From: Acidobacteriota bacterium | GTDB taxonomy: Bacteria; Acidobacteriota; Terriglobia; Bryobacterales; Bryobacteraceae | Length of the DNA stretch: 52,633 nt | Assembly (NCBI GenBank): GCA_016870995.1 | Contig: VFZU01000030.1 | Location: forward strand, 1-52,633 | Reading direction: 5' to 3' | Shown here: positions 36,051 through 43,658 of the stretch, in pieces | Numbering within the stretch: the first letter of the stretch is position 1 | Layout of the letters: the number at the start of each line of letters is the position of its first letter | Notes under the pieces: model-generated | Seen by the model: only the letters and a program-made list of their open reading frames with translations | Database searches by the model: none | Told to the model about the DNA's origin: nothing | Position numbers and translations under genes: made by a program

Positions 36051-36500
36051 ATGAGTGGCGAGGTGCGAAACTGGCAAAGAAGCGCGACTGAAGATCTCTG
36101 GGAGCGAACCCTGAACCAGATCGCGACCCGAATGGGCAGATTATCGTATTTGTCGCGATTGCGGAATCCTGAAACGGATCAGTACGAGCACCACGGGTTG
36201 AGCGCCGTCTTCGGGGAAGAGGCGGCAGAGGACGCTCTGCGACGCTCGCATGCCGAATCGCTGAGAAGCTTTCTGAATTTGGGGATTCTCGACCAGGTGA
36301 ATGATGTGAAGGGCTACCTGGGTGGATTGCCGCAGTCGGCGCGGCGCTTGTTGACGAATTGGGAGAAGTTGAAGGGTTACGAAGCGATGCTTCCGCAATC
36401 GGCAAGCCTCGCACAAAAGGCGTTATTTAATGGGAATATGGCAATAATTATCCGGCATCTGAAGGCCGAACTCGTCGCCGGTGAGAAGCGTCCAGACTAA
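36051..36500 (+). CDS. Hypothetical protein beside the XRE/S24 regulator
   Basis: A 149-residue cytosolic, helix-rich protein. The ATG at 36051 (M-S-G-E-V-R-N-W) is preferred over one 18 bases upstream because it follows the operator at a normal promoter spacing. No motif is recognised; the centre has F-G-E-E-A-A-E-D-A-L-R-R-S-H and W-E-K-L-K-G-Y-E-A-M-L. Its 3' end overlaps that of the convergent regulator gene by 53 bases. Shared operator sequence suggests it is a target of that regulator. Confidence 0.6.
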   Translation: MSGEVRNWQRSATEDLWERTLNQIATRMGRLSYLSRLRNPETDQYEHHGLSAVFGEEAAEDALRRSHAESLRSFLNLGILDQVNDVKGYLGGLPQSARRLLTNWEKLKGYEAMLPQSASLAQKALFNGNMAIIIRHLKAELVAGEKRPD

Positions 36501-37278
36501 AGGCAACCCCGACAACTTGACCCAGGATTTCGATTTCCTTGGGATAGAGGAAAATTCTGGGAGGCTCGGCTGAGCTGGGGTGACTGAGAACCACAAGTCG
36601 GTCGCGGTCGAGATGACACCAGCCGCAGATATGGCCATCGCGGTGCTCAAAGAAGTAAATGGGGCGATCCCATTCGTCGGTCCAGCCGGAATTTACAACA
36701 CGATTGGAATCGTTGATCACCAGAAGCGAACCGGGCTGCAGGATGGGATACATAGACCAATCTTCTGAGCCCATCAAAGCGTAACGTCGCTTCTTTGTGT
36801 CGATCGATTTCAGCAGATGAAGAGGCAAGGTACCCCAGCGGGTGATGACGCGGCTCAGAAAGGTTGTTTTCGTGAGATCAACGCCGGGATCAAGGCTGAG
36901 AGGAGCTTGGGGGTCGCCGAGGCCGGCGGTGCTGAAGTGTACCTGGTGAGTGTTTTGGAGCTCGTGAAGTTGCGCATCCCGGAACTGGTCCGCCAAGCTG
37001 ATGCCGTACCAGGAAAGCACTTCGAGGAAGTCAATTCGATAGATGGTGGAAAGCGTGTAGAGACGGTAGACCGAAGGCACAACGCCTTTGTTCTCAATCT
37101 CACTCAGACGACTGAGCCCGATCGAGTATTCCTCGTTCGAGTGGCTATCAGCGATTTTCTGACTGGCAACTTCGACCTCGCGGAATTTCAATCCGAGCCG
37201 CTCTCTTGCCTTGCGCAGCCGTTGGCCTGCTTCGTCAGTGGTTATGGTGATCTTACCAGGTGCGGAAACACCCGCCAT
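36448..37278 (-). CDS. XRE/S24-like transcriptional regulator
   Basis: A 276-residue DNA-binding regulator. The ATG at 37278 is chosen because the open frame upstream to 37449 reads through the operator and an implausible leader. Residues about 18-95 form an XRE helix-turn-helix (R-L-R-K-A-R-E-R-L-G-L-K-F-R-E-V-E and L-S-R-L-S-E-I-E-N-K). The C-terminal half resembles LexA/S24-type regulators: G-S-E-D-W-S-M-Y-P-I-L-Q-P-G-S-L-L-V-I, with the Ser of a Ser-Lys dyad; a matching Lys was not located. It could respond to a ligand or be cleaved. It is divergent from ubiX with a perfect palindrome between them. Confidence 0.75.
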   Translation of the reverse strand: MAGVSAPGKITITTDEAGQRLRKARERLGLKFREVEVASQKIADSHSNEEYSIGLSRLSEIENKGVVPSVYRLYTLSTIYRIDFLEVLSWYGISLADQFRDAQLHELQNTHQVHFSTAGLGDPQAPLSLDPGVDLTKTTFLSRVITRWGTLPLHLLKSIDTKKRRYALMGSEDWSMYPILQPGSLLVINDSNRVVNSGWTDEWDRPIYFFEHRDGHICGWCHLDRDRLVVLSHPSSAEPPRIFLYPKEIEILGQVVGVAFSLDASHRRRVRPSDAG

Positions 37279-37354
37279 ATGAGAAACTTCCCATAGATTT
37301 ATTTCCGAGTATAAAGCAGAAAGAATGCGAAACGAGCAATAAAAGGTTGGGAGC

Positions 37355-37372
37355 TGTTCTGAAAACAGAACA
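37355..37372. promoter_or_regulatory. Perfect palindromic operator between regulator and ubiX
   Basis: TGTTCTG-AAAA-CAGAACA, 7-base perfect arms around AAAA. It lies 30 bases before the ubiX ATG and 76 before the regulator ATG. It shares the core TGTTCTGAAA with the element at 35985-36002. Probable autoregulatory site of the XRE/S24-like protein that may also affect ubiX-pheA. Confidence 0.65.
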
Positions 37373-37402
37373 ATCAGGCCGTTGTGGCAGAAAGAGCAGG
37401 GG

Positions 37403-37966
37403 ATGAAGCGCAGAATTGTGGTGGGGATGAGCGGAGCTTCGGGCAGCATTTATGGGTTGAGAATTCTGGAGAAATTGAAGAAGCGGGAAGAGGTGGAAAC
37501 GCACCTGATCCTGACCCGGAGTGCGGAACGGACGATGTACCTGGAGACAAAGAAGCTGGCGGCTGAGGCAAAAGAGCTGGCCGATCATTCCTATCCGGTG
37601 GAGGATATTGGGTGCAAACTGGCGAGCGGGAGTTTTCCGGTAGAGGCGATGGTGGTGGCACCGTGTTCGATCCACACGATGTCGGCGATTGCGATGGGGA
37701 TTTCGTCGAATCTGCTGGTGCGGGCGGCGGATGTGACATTAAAGGAGAGGCGCAAGCTGATTCTGATGGTGCGGGAGACGCCGTTGCACGTTGGACACCT
37801 GCGAACGATGGTGAGTTTGGCGGAGATGGGAGCCATCGTGGCTCCGCCGGTTGCCGCCTTTTATACAAATCCGATGACAGTTCTTGATATCGTGGATCAT
37901 TCGGTGGATCGTGTCCTCGACCTGCTCGGTCTGCCGGCTGAGGATGCCAAGCGATGGGAACCATAG
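37403..37966 (+). CDS. ubiX: UbiX-type flavin prenyltransferase
   Basis: A 187-residue protein that prenylates FMN to make the cofactor of UbiD-type decarboxylases. It has G-M-S-G-A-S-G-S near the N-terminus, the P-C-S-I-H-T-M-S-A-I segment for flavin binding and V-R-E-T-P-L-H. The ATG at 37403 fits the family; the frame begins at 37382. The pheA start follows 7 bases after the stop, so they form an operon. The association of a UbiD-cofactor enzyme with phenylalanine synthesis may reflect general aromatic or quinone metabolism; no ubiD gene is in the window. Confidence 0.9.
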   Translation: MKRRIVVGMSGASGSIYGLRILEKLKKREEVETHLILTRSAERTMYLETKKLAAEAKELADHSYPVEDIGCKLASGSFPVEAMVVAPCSIHTMSAIAMGISSNLLVRAADVTLKERRKLILMVRETPLHVGHLRTMVSLAEMGAIVAPPVAAFYTNPMTVLDIVDHSVDRVLDLLGLPAEDAKRWEP

Positions 37967-37973
37967 GCGGGAT

Positions 37974-38810
37974 ATGAAACAGAATAAGGAATTTGTGAGA
38001 GCCGGATTTCAGGGCGAACGCGGTGCGTTTAGCGAAATTGCCGTGCGGCAGTTGCTGGGCAGCGAAAGCGATCCGATTCCATTCGAGTGGTTTGACGGGG
38101 TGTTCGCGGCGCTGGTGGATAAGAAGATCGACGCGGCAGTGATTCCGATGGAGAACACGCTGCATGGCAGTGTGATTGAGAATTTCGATCACCTCTTGAA
38201 TCACGATGTGGAAGTGGTGGGTGAGACCAGCGTTCGGATTGTGCATAACCTGATCGCGTTGCCGGGTGTCGCATTCAAGGACATCAAGGAAGTCTATTCG
38301 CATCCGGTGGCGTTGAATCAGTGTTTGAAGTTCTTGCAGCAAAACCCGCAGGTAGAGAAAAAGAGCTTTTACGATACGGCCGGAAGCGTAAAGATGCTGG
38401 CTGAGAAGAAGCGGCGGGATGCGGCAGCGATTGCCTCGAATCTATCGGCTGATATTTATGGTGCACGGATTTTGAAGCGGGGGATTGAGGACGACCGGGC
38501 GAACTTCACGCGGTTCTTTTTGCTGCAGCGCAAGGGCGGCAACGTCAAGGGCAAGATGCCGGTGGCGAGAAAGGTCTCGATCGTATTCTCAACAAAGAAC
38601 GAGCCGGGCAGTTTGTTTCGGGCACTGGCAGCACTCGCGCTCAGGGATATCAGCCTGAACAAGATCGAAAGCCGGCCCCTGAAGGGCAAGCCTTGGGAGT
38701 ACCTGTTCTATGTGGACTTTGAGGGGACGCTCAAAGATGTAAAGGTGCAGAATGCGATTCGGCACCTCGAAGAAGTAGCAGACTTCCTCAAGGTACTTGG
38801 CGGATATTAA
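37974..38810 (+). CDS. pheA: Prephenate dehydratase
   Basis: A 278-residue enzyme converting prephenate to phenylpyruvate in phenylalanine synthesis. The catalytic domain carries V-I-P-M-E-N-T-L-H-G-S-V and the T-R-F motif in A-N-F-T-R-F-F-L-L; a C-terminal ACT domain has the feedback-binding N-E-P-G-S-L and E-S-R-P sequences. A chorismate mutase domain is absent, so this is the monofunctional form. The ATG at 37974 follows an AGGCGGG stretch. Its stop interlocks with that of the convergent heme/copper protein gene (TTAA). Confidence 0.92.
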   Translation: MKQNKEFVRAGFQGERGAFSEIAVRQLLGSESDPIPFEWFDGVFAALVDKKIDAAVIPMENTLHGSVIENFDHLLNHDVEVVGETSVRIVHNLIALPGVAFKDIKEVYSHPVALNQCLKFLQQNPQVEKKSFYDTAGSVKMLAEKKRRDAAAIASNLSADIYGARILKRGIEDDRANFTRFFLLQRKGGNVKGKMPVARKVSIVFSTKNEPGSLFRALAALALRDISLNKIESRPLKGKPWEYLFYVDFEGTLKDVKVQNAIRHLEEVADFLKVLGGY

Positions 38811-40048
38811 CGGCCGCCGGCGGGGCGGGTGGTTCCGCTGAGCTTGACGATGTCGGGGTCGCGAGTGGCGGGGATGGCGATCTCCATGAACCCTACGTTC
38901 ATTTCTTCCCAGCTTTGGTCGCCCCAGGTGATCGTCTTTGTTGGATCTGGGTTGAAGCGGTTGTTGGGTGAGTTGTCGAACCAGGCGGTGCAGGACAGGA
39001 CTGCACCCTTCTTGAGCGGAATCGGTTGCTTTAAGAAATAGGTGGTCTGCCAATTGAAGTCGTAGCTAGGGACGTTGAGAACCGTGGTTTGATCGAGATC
39101 GATGCGGTAGGCCTTGCCACGGAGGTGCATGTGGGGCTGGAGGCTGACAAGCTTTGCGTCATCGAGCATTGTGGCAGTGACATGAGACTGGTAGTTCGGT
39201 TCGCCGGGAGGGATGGCCAGATTCGAGTCGGCTGGGGAGATGGTGAGGACGCGCTCGATGGGCTTCGTTTTGGCGAAGTAGAGGCCCAGCTCAGAGGAGT
39301 CGACCGCGGATTTTCCGTTGGCGGTGTAGTGGATCTCGAAGACCATGTCAGAGCCGGCGCGGATGAGTTTGGCCCGGCCTTCGCCCCAGGTTTGCGGAAC
39401 ATAGCCAGGTTCGTAGCCGAGAAGGAGTTCACGGCGGTCGATTTCGCGTTCGTCTGTGCGTCGGGCGGCGCGCTCTTCGCGGGTAGCAACATACAGTTGG
39501 TCCAACGGCGCCTGTTTGACATAGCTTGAGCCGGGGGGACGGACGAAGGAATTGATGTGGTGGACGACCTGACGCTGGTCGATCTTCCATTCAGCTGCGG
39601 AGATCCATTGGTCCGCTGTGAGATTGAGCTTCGAAACCAGGAATGTGTATTGGAGGGTGCCTGAGGCGGGGATTTGGGCGGCTGGGATCTTGAGGATCAC
39701 ATCGGGCTTACCGAGTTGCCAGGTAGTGGGACTGGCTGGCGGCTTGAGATTAAAGGGCTGATCGGCGGGGGCACCCTTTTCGAGCCAGGAAAGCAGTGTG
39801 GCCTTGTCCTTGGGGTCTAAGGCGCGGACGCGAGCCAGGTGAGCCGAGGAAGGTTCGTCAGCATGCCATGGCGGCATCGAGCCCTTGAGGATACTGTTTT
39901 TCATCGCCTTCGCCCAGGGGCGAATCGACTGCGAGGACTCGAACGACATAGGCGCGATCCCACCCTGCTGATGGCAGTTAAGGCATTTAGATTCAACAAC
40001 TCGCGCGGCATCGGGGACTACGGCAAGTAGCAGCCAGGGGAGCACCAT
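38807..40048 (-). CDS. Cytochrome c/PHM-like copper monooxygenase-domain protein
   Basis: A 413-residue exported protein with a heme motif C22-L-N-C25-H26 after a short signal peptide, then M-P-P-W-H-A-D-E, then a copper type II ascorbate-dependent monooxygenase-like (PHM) region. Candidate copper ligands are V-V-H-H-I-N (about 165), E-I-H-Y-T-A-N-G (about 240) and Q-P-H-M-H-L-R-G (about 298). Fusion of a heme c domain to a PHM-like domain occurs in Acidobacteriota and Planctomycetes and suggests electron delivery to a copper site. The reaction and substrate are unknown. Confidence 0.82.
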   Translation of the reverse strand: MVLPWLLLAVVPDAARVVESKCLNCHQQGGIAPMSFESSQSIRPWAKAMKNSILKGSMPPWHADEPSSAHLARVRALDPKDKATLLSWLEKGAPADQPFNLKPPASPTTWQLGKPDVILKIPAAQIPASGTLQYTFLVSKLNLTADQWISAAEWKIDQRQVVHHINSFVRPPGSSYVKQAPLDQLYVATREERAARRTDEREIDRRELLLGYEPGYVPQTWGEGRAKLIRAGSDMVFEIHYTANGKSAVDSSELGLYFAKTKPIERVLTISPADSNLAIPPGEPNYQSHVTATMLDDAKLVSLQPHMHLRGKAYRIDLDQTTVLNVPSYDFNWQTTYFLKQPIPLKKGAVLSCTAWFDNSPNNRFNPDPTKTITWGDQSWEEMNVGFMEIAIPATRDPDIVKLSGTTRPAGGR

Positions 40049-40103
40049 GTGATCAAGATACCAAAATAGTGTAGTAAAGATAACGATAGTGTTATACTCT
40101 CTC

Positions 40104-40133
40104 TTGAGATTCTATTTTGGGGCGCGCTAAGTA
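40104..40133 (+). promoter_or_regulatory. Possible promoter of the second TonB receptor gene
   Basis: TTGAGA and TAAGTA with 18-base spacing in an A+T-rich stretch, 42 bases before the ATG at 40176. The ribosome-binding site is AGAGGTG at 40167. Sigma-70-type match is approximate only. Confidence 0.3.
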
Positions 40134-40175
40134 TATGAAAAATCATAGATTTCGCTACCAAAAATCAGAGGTGAA

Positions 40176-43100
40176 ATGACAAAAACGAAATTAACCACGT
40201 TGGTTATCGGGCTCATGTTGAGCTGTGGTTTGGCCTTGGGCCAGGTTGCAGCGGGATCACTGAGCGGAACCATTACTGATGCGAACGGCGCTGCAGTGCC
40301 GGGTGCGAAACTAACCGCGACAAGTGCTGACAATGGATCGAAGATCGAGGCGACGAGCTCGGACGCTGGACTGTATGTATTTCCCGCAGTTCCGGCAGGC
40401 CGCTACTCGCTTGGGGTCGAAAAGACAGGCTTTAAGAAGCTGTCACGGACGAACATTGAAGTTCGCGTTGCGCAGCGCGTCGACTTGGATCTCAAGTTGG
40501 AAGTGGGCGATGTGCAACAGTCGATCGAAGTAACAGCGGAAACGCCGTTGCTTGAGACGTCGACCAGCGACAAGAGCACGAACTTCTCGCCGAAGTTCAT
40601 GAACGAAGTGCCTCTCTTCACTGGCGCCATTCGTAACCCGCGTAACTTCATCAGCTATCTGCCCGGCGTGAACGCCGGGGCGGAGTTGAGCATCTCCGGA
40701 TCGGGCGGTCGTGCACAGGAAGTGCAGATTGACGGCGCGTCGGCGATCATTCCTGAGTCGGGCGGCACCGTGTTCAACATGCCTTCCGCGGAAATGTTCC
40801 AGGAATTCAAGCTGACCACCGGTGGTTACTCGGCCGAGTATGGGCGCTTCGGCGGCGGCGTGGAAACGTACCTGACCAAGAGCGGCAGCAACTGGTATCA
40901 CGGTACGGCGTTTTTGAACATGCGCCGCGATATCTGGAATGCGAACGCCTGGGCGCGCAACGCGAACCCGAACCCGGCACAGAATTTCCGGCCGAAAGAA
41001 CGGCAGAACGAAGTCGGTGGCGCGGGCGGCGGTCCGGTTTACATCCCCAAGATTTATGACGGCCGCAACAAGAGCTTCTTCTATTACACCTACACGCAGC
41101 GATTGCTGCCGGCAAACATCGGCTTCCCGCTGAGCACGCTGCCGACCGCACAGATGAAGCAGGGAGACTTTTCGCAACTGGGAACGCAGCTGATTTACGA
41201 CCCGGCGACAACTTCGGGCAACACGCGTACGCCTTTCCCTAACAACCGCATCCCGACGAATCGGTTCAGCAGCGTGGCGCGGAATCTGCTCCCGCTGATT
41301 CCGGATGCGAATCGGCCGACACTTTTGCAGAACTACGACTTCGTGAACCAACAGACGATTGAGCAGAAAATTTGGAGCATCAAGGCCGACCATGCGTTTT
41401 CAACGACGAACCGGCTCTCCTTCTTTTTGAGCAAGGAAAACGGCGGCAGCAACGACACCACCAACTTCAGTGGCCCGATCGGCAATGGATTGGGCTTTCA
41501 AGGACAGCTGCCCTGGAACATTCGCATCAATCACGATTACTCGTTTAGCCCGGCGTTGTTTATGCACACCACCTTTGGCTATTCAGCAACACGGCAGGTT
41601 TGGGACAACCCTGCACAGGCCGGATTCGGCTCGAAGTTGGGGATTCCCGGGTTGGCGGCTGAAGCCGATGCCATGCCTCGCATCCAATTCCGTGGACAGG
41701 CCGGACTATCGCCTTATGGCGTGCAGGATGGCAAAGTGGCCAATGGCGGCCAGGACAACGACACGCTCATGATCACCCAGGGCTGGACCTGGCTGAAGGG
41801 CAAGCATGAAATCAAGTTCGGTTGGGACTGGCGCAAGCTGACAACGTTTGGCTTCGATTTGGCTGGTTCGAACGGTTTGTACATTTTCAACCGTCTGCAA
41901 ACGGCGGTGCCGAACTCCACCAGTGGCAGCGGCCACGAGTTCGCCAGCCTGTTGCTGGGCGCTGTGCAGGAAGCCGACAGGGTAGTGCTGCCTGTGCTGC
42001 TTGACCAGGTTCGATATGGCTACACCTCGGGTTTCTTCCAAGATAACTATCGCCTCACCAAGAAGCTGACTTTGAACCTTGGCATGCGTTATGAGGTGCC
42101 GATCGGCTGGCACATCGAGAGCGGGAACTTTTCAAGTCTGGACATGAGCCGGCCAAATCCCGGCGCGGGCAACTTGCCCGGTGCGCTCGTGTTCCATGGG
42201 AATGGTCCTGGCCGAACTGGGTTGAAGCGGCCTTACAAGACCGACTGGTCAAACATCGGACCGCGCCTGGGCTTTGCTTACCAGGTTGCGCCCAAGACCG
42301 TGATCCGTGGTGGCTGGGGAATCTTCTACCAGACCCTCGGCAACGGTGGTTGCGGGTGCCGTCAAGGCTTTGCAAACAGGATCACGCTGGTTGGTAACAG
42401 TGCGGATCCGGTCCTGAACTGGGATGGCGGAATTCCGACTCCCGCTGGCTTCCGTCCCCCGCCACTGCTCGATCCGACTCTTTCGAACTTTCAGAACATC
42501 GACTTCTTCTCTCCGAACTTTGGCAATGCTCCTCGCATTCACAACTGGAGCTTCAACATTCAGCACGAAGTGAAGGGTTTCCTTCTGGACGTTGCCTACA
42601 TTGGCAACCGCGGCAATGGTCTGAACTCAACGATCAACCAGAACCAGTTGCCGACCAGCAACCTTTCGCGTGGCAGCCTGCTGACGCAACGGGCGAATTC
42701 AGCAGCTGCGCAGGCAGCCGGCATTCGCATCCCCTATGCGGGATACCCAGCCACTGCGACGGTGGCACAGTCCCTGCGGCCCTTCCCGCAGTTCCTGGAC
42801 ATCAACGGCCGCAACACGGGCCAGGGGCAAACCTGGTACGACAGCTTGCAGACCAAAGTGGAACGCCGGTTTGGCAACTTCCAGTTGCTGGCCAGCTACA
42901 CCTGGTCGAAGTCGTTGGCCAATGCCCACTTCCGGCAGATCTTCAGCCAACAGTTCAACGTTGGTGCGCAAGATGCCTACAACCTGAACGACATGAAGAG
43001 CTTCCTGCCGTTCGACCAGCCGCATGTCCTCAATGTGGTTTGGACTTATGACATGCCGTTTGGCAAAGGCAAGAAGTTCCTTGGCACCTCGAACACGATC

Positions 43101-43604
43101 GTGAACAGCCTGGTGAGTGGTTGGGTGGTGAGTGGCGCGCAGCGCTACTACTCCGGCAACCTGATTCAGGTCGTCACGCCTGGCAACCCGCTGGGTCAGA
43201 CGCTGTTCTCGACGGCAACCAAAGCCGTCCGCAACAACGTGGATATCCGGACTGGAGCCAAGTATGGCGATCTCGATCCGAACAATTCGAACGTGCGCTG
43301 GTTCAATGCAGCAGCGTTCAGCGCGGCAGCTCCGTTTACGCTTGGAAATGCGGCGCTGTACTACGATGACTTCCGTCAACCGGCAATCGCATTCGAGAAC
43401 GTTGGTGTTTCGAAGCGGACCGTACTGTGGAACAACGAGAAGAACCCGGTGGTGCTGTCGTACCGCGCCGACGCGTTCAACCTGTTTAACCGCACTCGGT
43501 TTGGCGGCGTGAATGGTGTGATCGGCAACGCGGCGTTTGGCCGCCCGACCGGACCCCAAGTTGGCGCCCGTGCCATCACGATGGGCTTGCGGTTGACCTT
43601 CTAG
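40176..43604 (+). CDS. TonB-dependent receptor, Oar-like, with carboxypeptidase-regulatory domain (copy 2)
   Basis: A 1142-residue outer-membrane protein. Signal peptide (M-T-K-T-K-L-T-T-L-V-I-G-L-M-L), then a carboxypeptidase-regulatory-like domain (G-S-L-S-G-T-I-T-D-A-N-G, P-G-A-K-L, about 27-110), a plug region about 115-235 (Q-I-D-G-A-S, F-K-L-T-T-G-G-Y-S-A-E-Y-G-R) and a large beta-barrel finishing in G-L-R-L-T-F with terminal Phe. It is only broadly related to the copy at 24536 and its cargo is unknown. It stands alone with a promoter-like region and AGAGGTG site upstream and a strong terminator downstream. Confidence 0.9.
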   Translation: MTKTKLTTLVIGLMLSCGLALGQVAAGSLSGTITDANGAAVPGAKLTATSADNGSKIEATSSDAGLYVFPAVPAGRYSLGVEKTGFKKLSRTNIEVRVAQRVDLDLKLEVGDVQQSIEVTAETPLLETSTSDKSTNFSPKFMNEVPLFTGAIRNPRNFISYLPGVNAGAELSISGSGGRAQEVQIDGASAIIPESGGTVFNMPSAEMFQEFKLTTGGYSAEYGRFGGGVETYLTKSGSNWYHGTAFLNMRRDIWNANAWARNANPNPAQNFRPKERQNEVGGAGGGPVYIPKIYDGRNKSFFYYTYTQRLLPANIGFPLSTLPTAQMKQGDFSQLGTQLIYDPATTSGNTRTPFPNNRIPTNRFSSVARNLLPLIPDANRPTLLQNYDFVNQQTIEQKIWSIKADHAFSTTNRLSFFLSKENGGSNDTTNFSGPIGNGLGFQGQLPWNIRINHDYSFSPALFMHTTFGYSATRQVWDNPAQAGFGSKLGIPGLAAEADAMPRIQFRGQAGLSPYGVQDGKVANGGQDNDTLMITQGWTWLKGKHEIKFGWDWRKLTTFGFDLAGSNGLYIFNRLQTAVPNSTSGSGHEFASLLLGAVQEADRVVLPVLLDQVRYGYTSGFFQDNYRLTKKLTLNLGMRYEVPIGWHIESGNFSSLDMSRPNPGAGNLPGALVFHGNGPGRTGLKRPYKTDWSNIGPRLGFAYQVAPKTVIRGGWGIFYQTLGNGGCGCRQGFANRITLVGNSADPVLNWDGGIPTPAGFRPPPLLDPTLSNFQNIDFFSPNFGNAPRIHNWSFNIQHEVKGFLLDVAYIGNRGNGLNSTINQNQLPTSNLSRGSLLTQRANSAAAQAAGIRIPYAGYPATATVAQSLRPFPQFLDINGRNTGQGQTWYDSLQTKVERRFGNFQLLASYTWSKSLANAHFRQIFSQQFNVGAQDAYNLNDMKSFLPFDQPHVLNVVWTYDMPFGKGKKFLGTSNTIVNSLVSGWVVSGAQRYYSGNLIQVVTPGNPLGQTLFSTATKAVRNNVDIRTGAKYGDLDPNNSNVRWFNAAAFSAAAPFTLGNAALYYDDFRQPAIAFENVGVSKRTVLWNNEKNPVVLSYRADAFNLFNRTRFGGVNGVIGNAAFGRPTGPQVGARAITMGLRLTF

Positions 43605-43625
43605 GCTGAATCGCAGTTTCAATTC

Positions 43626-43657
43626 AAAGAGGGCTTCCCTGCGGGGAAGCCCTCTTT
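43626..43657 (+). terminator. Hairpin terminator between convergent genes
   Basis: Fourteen-base perfect stem AAAGAGGGCTTCCC with a TGCG loop, followed by GCTATTTT. It lies 21 bases after the TonB receptor stop and directly beside the stop of the convergent TIGR03437 gene, so it can serve both. Confidence 0.85.
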
Positions 43658-43658
43658 G

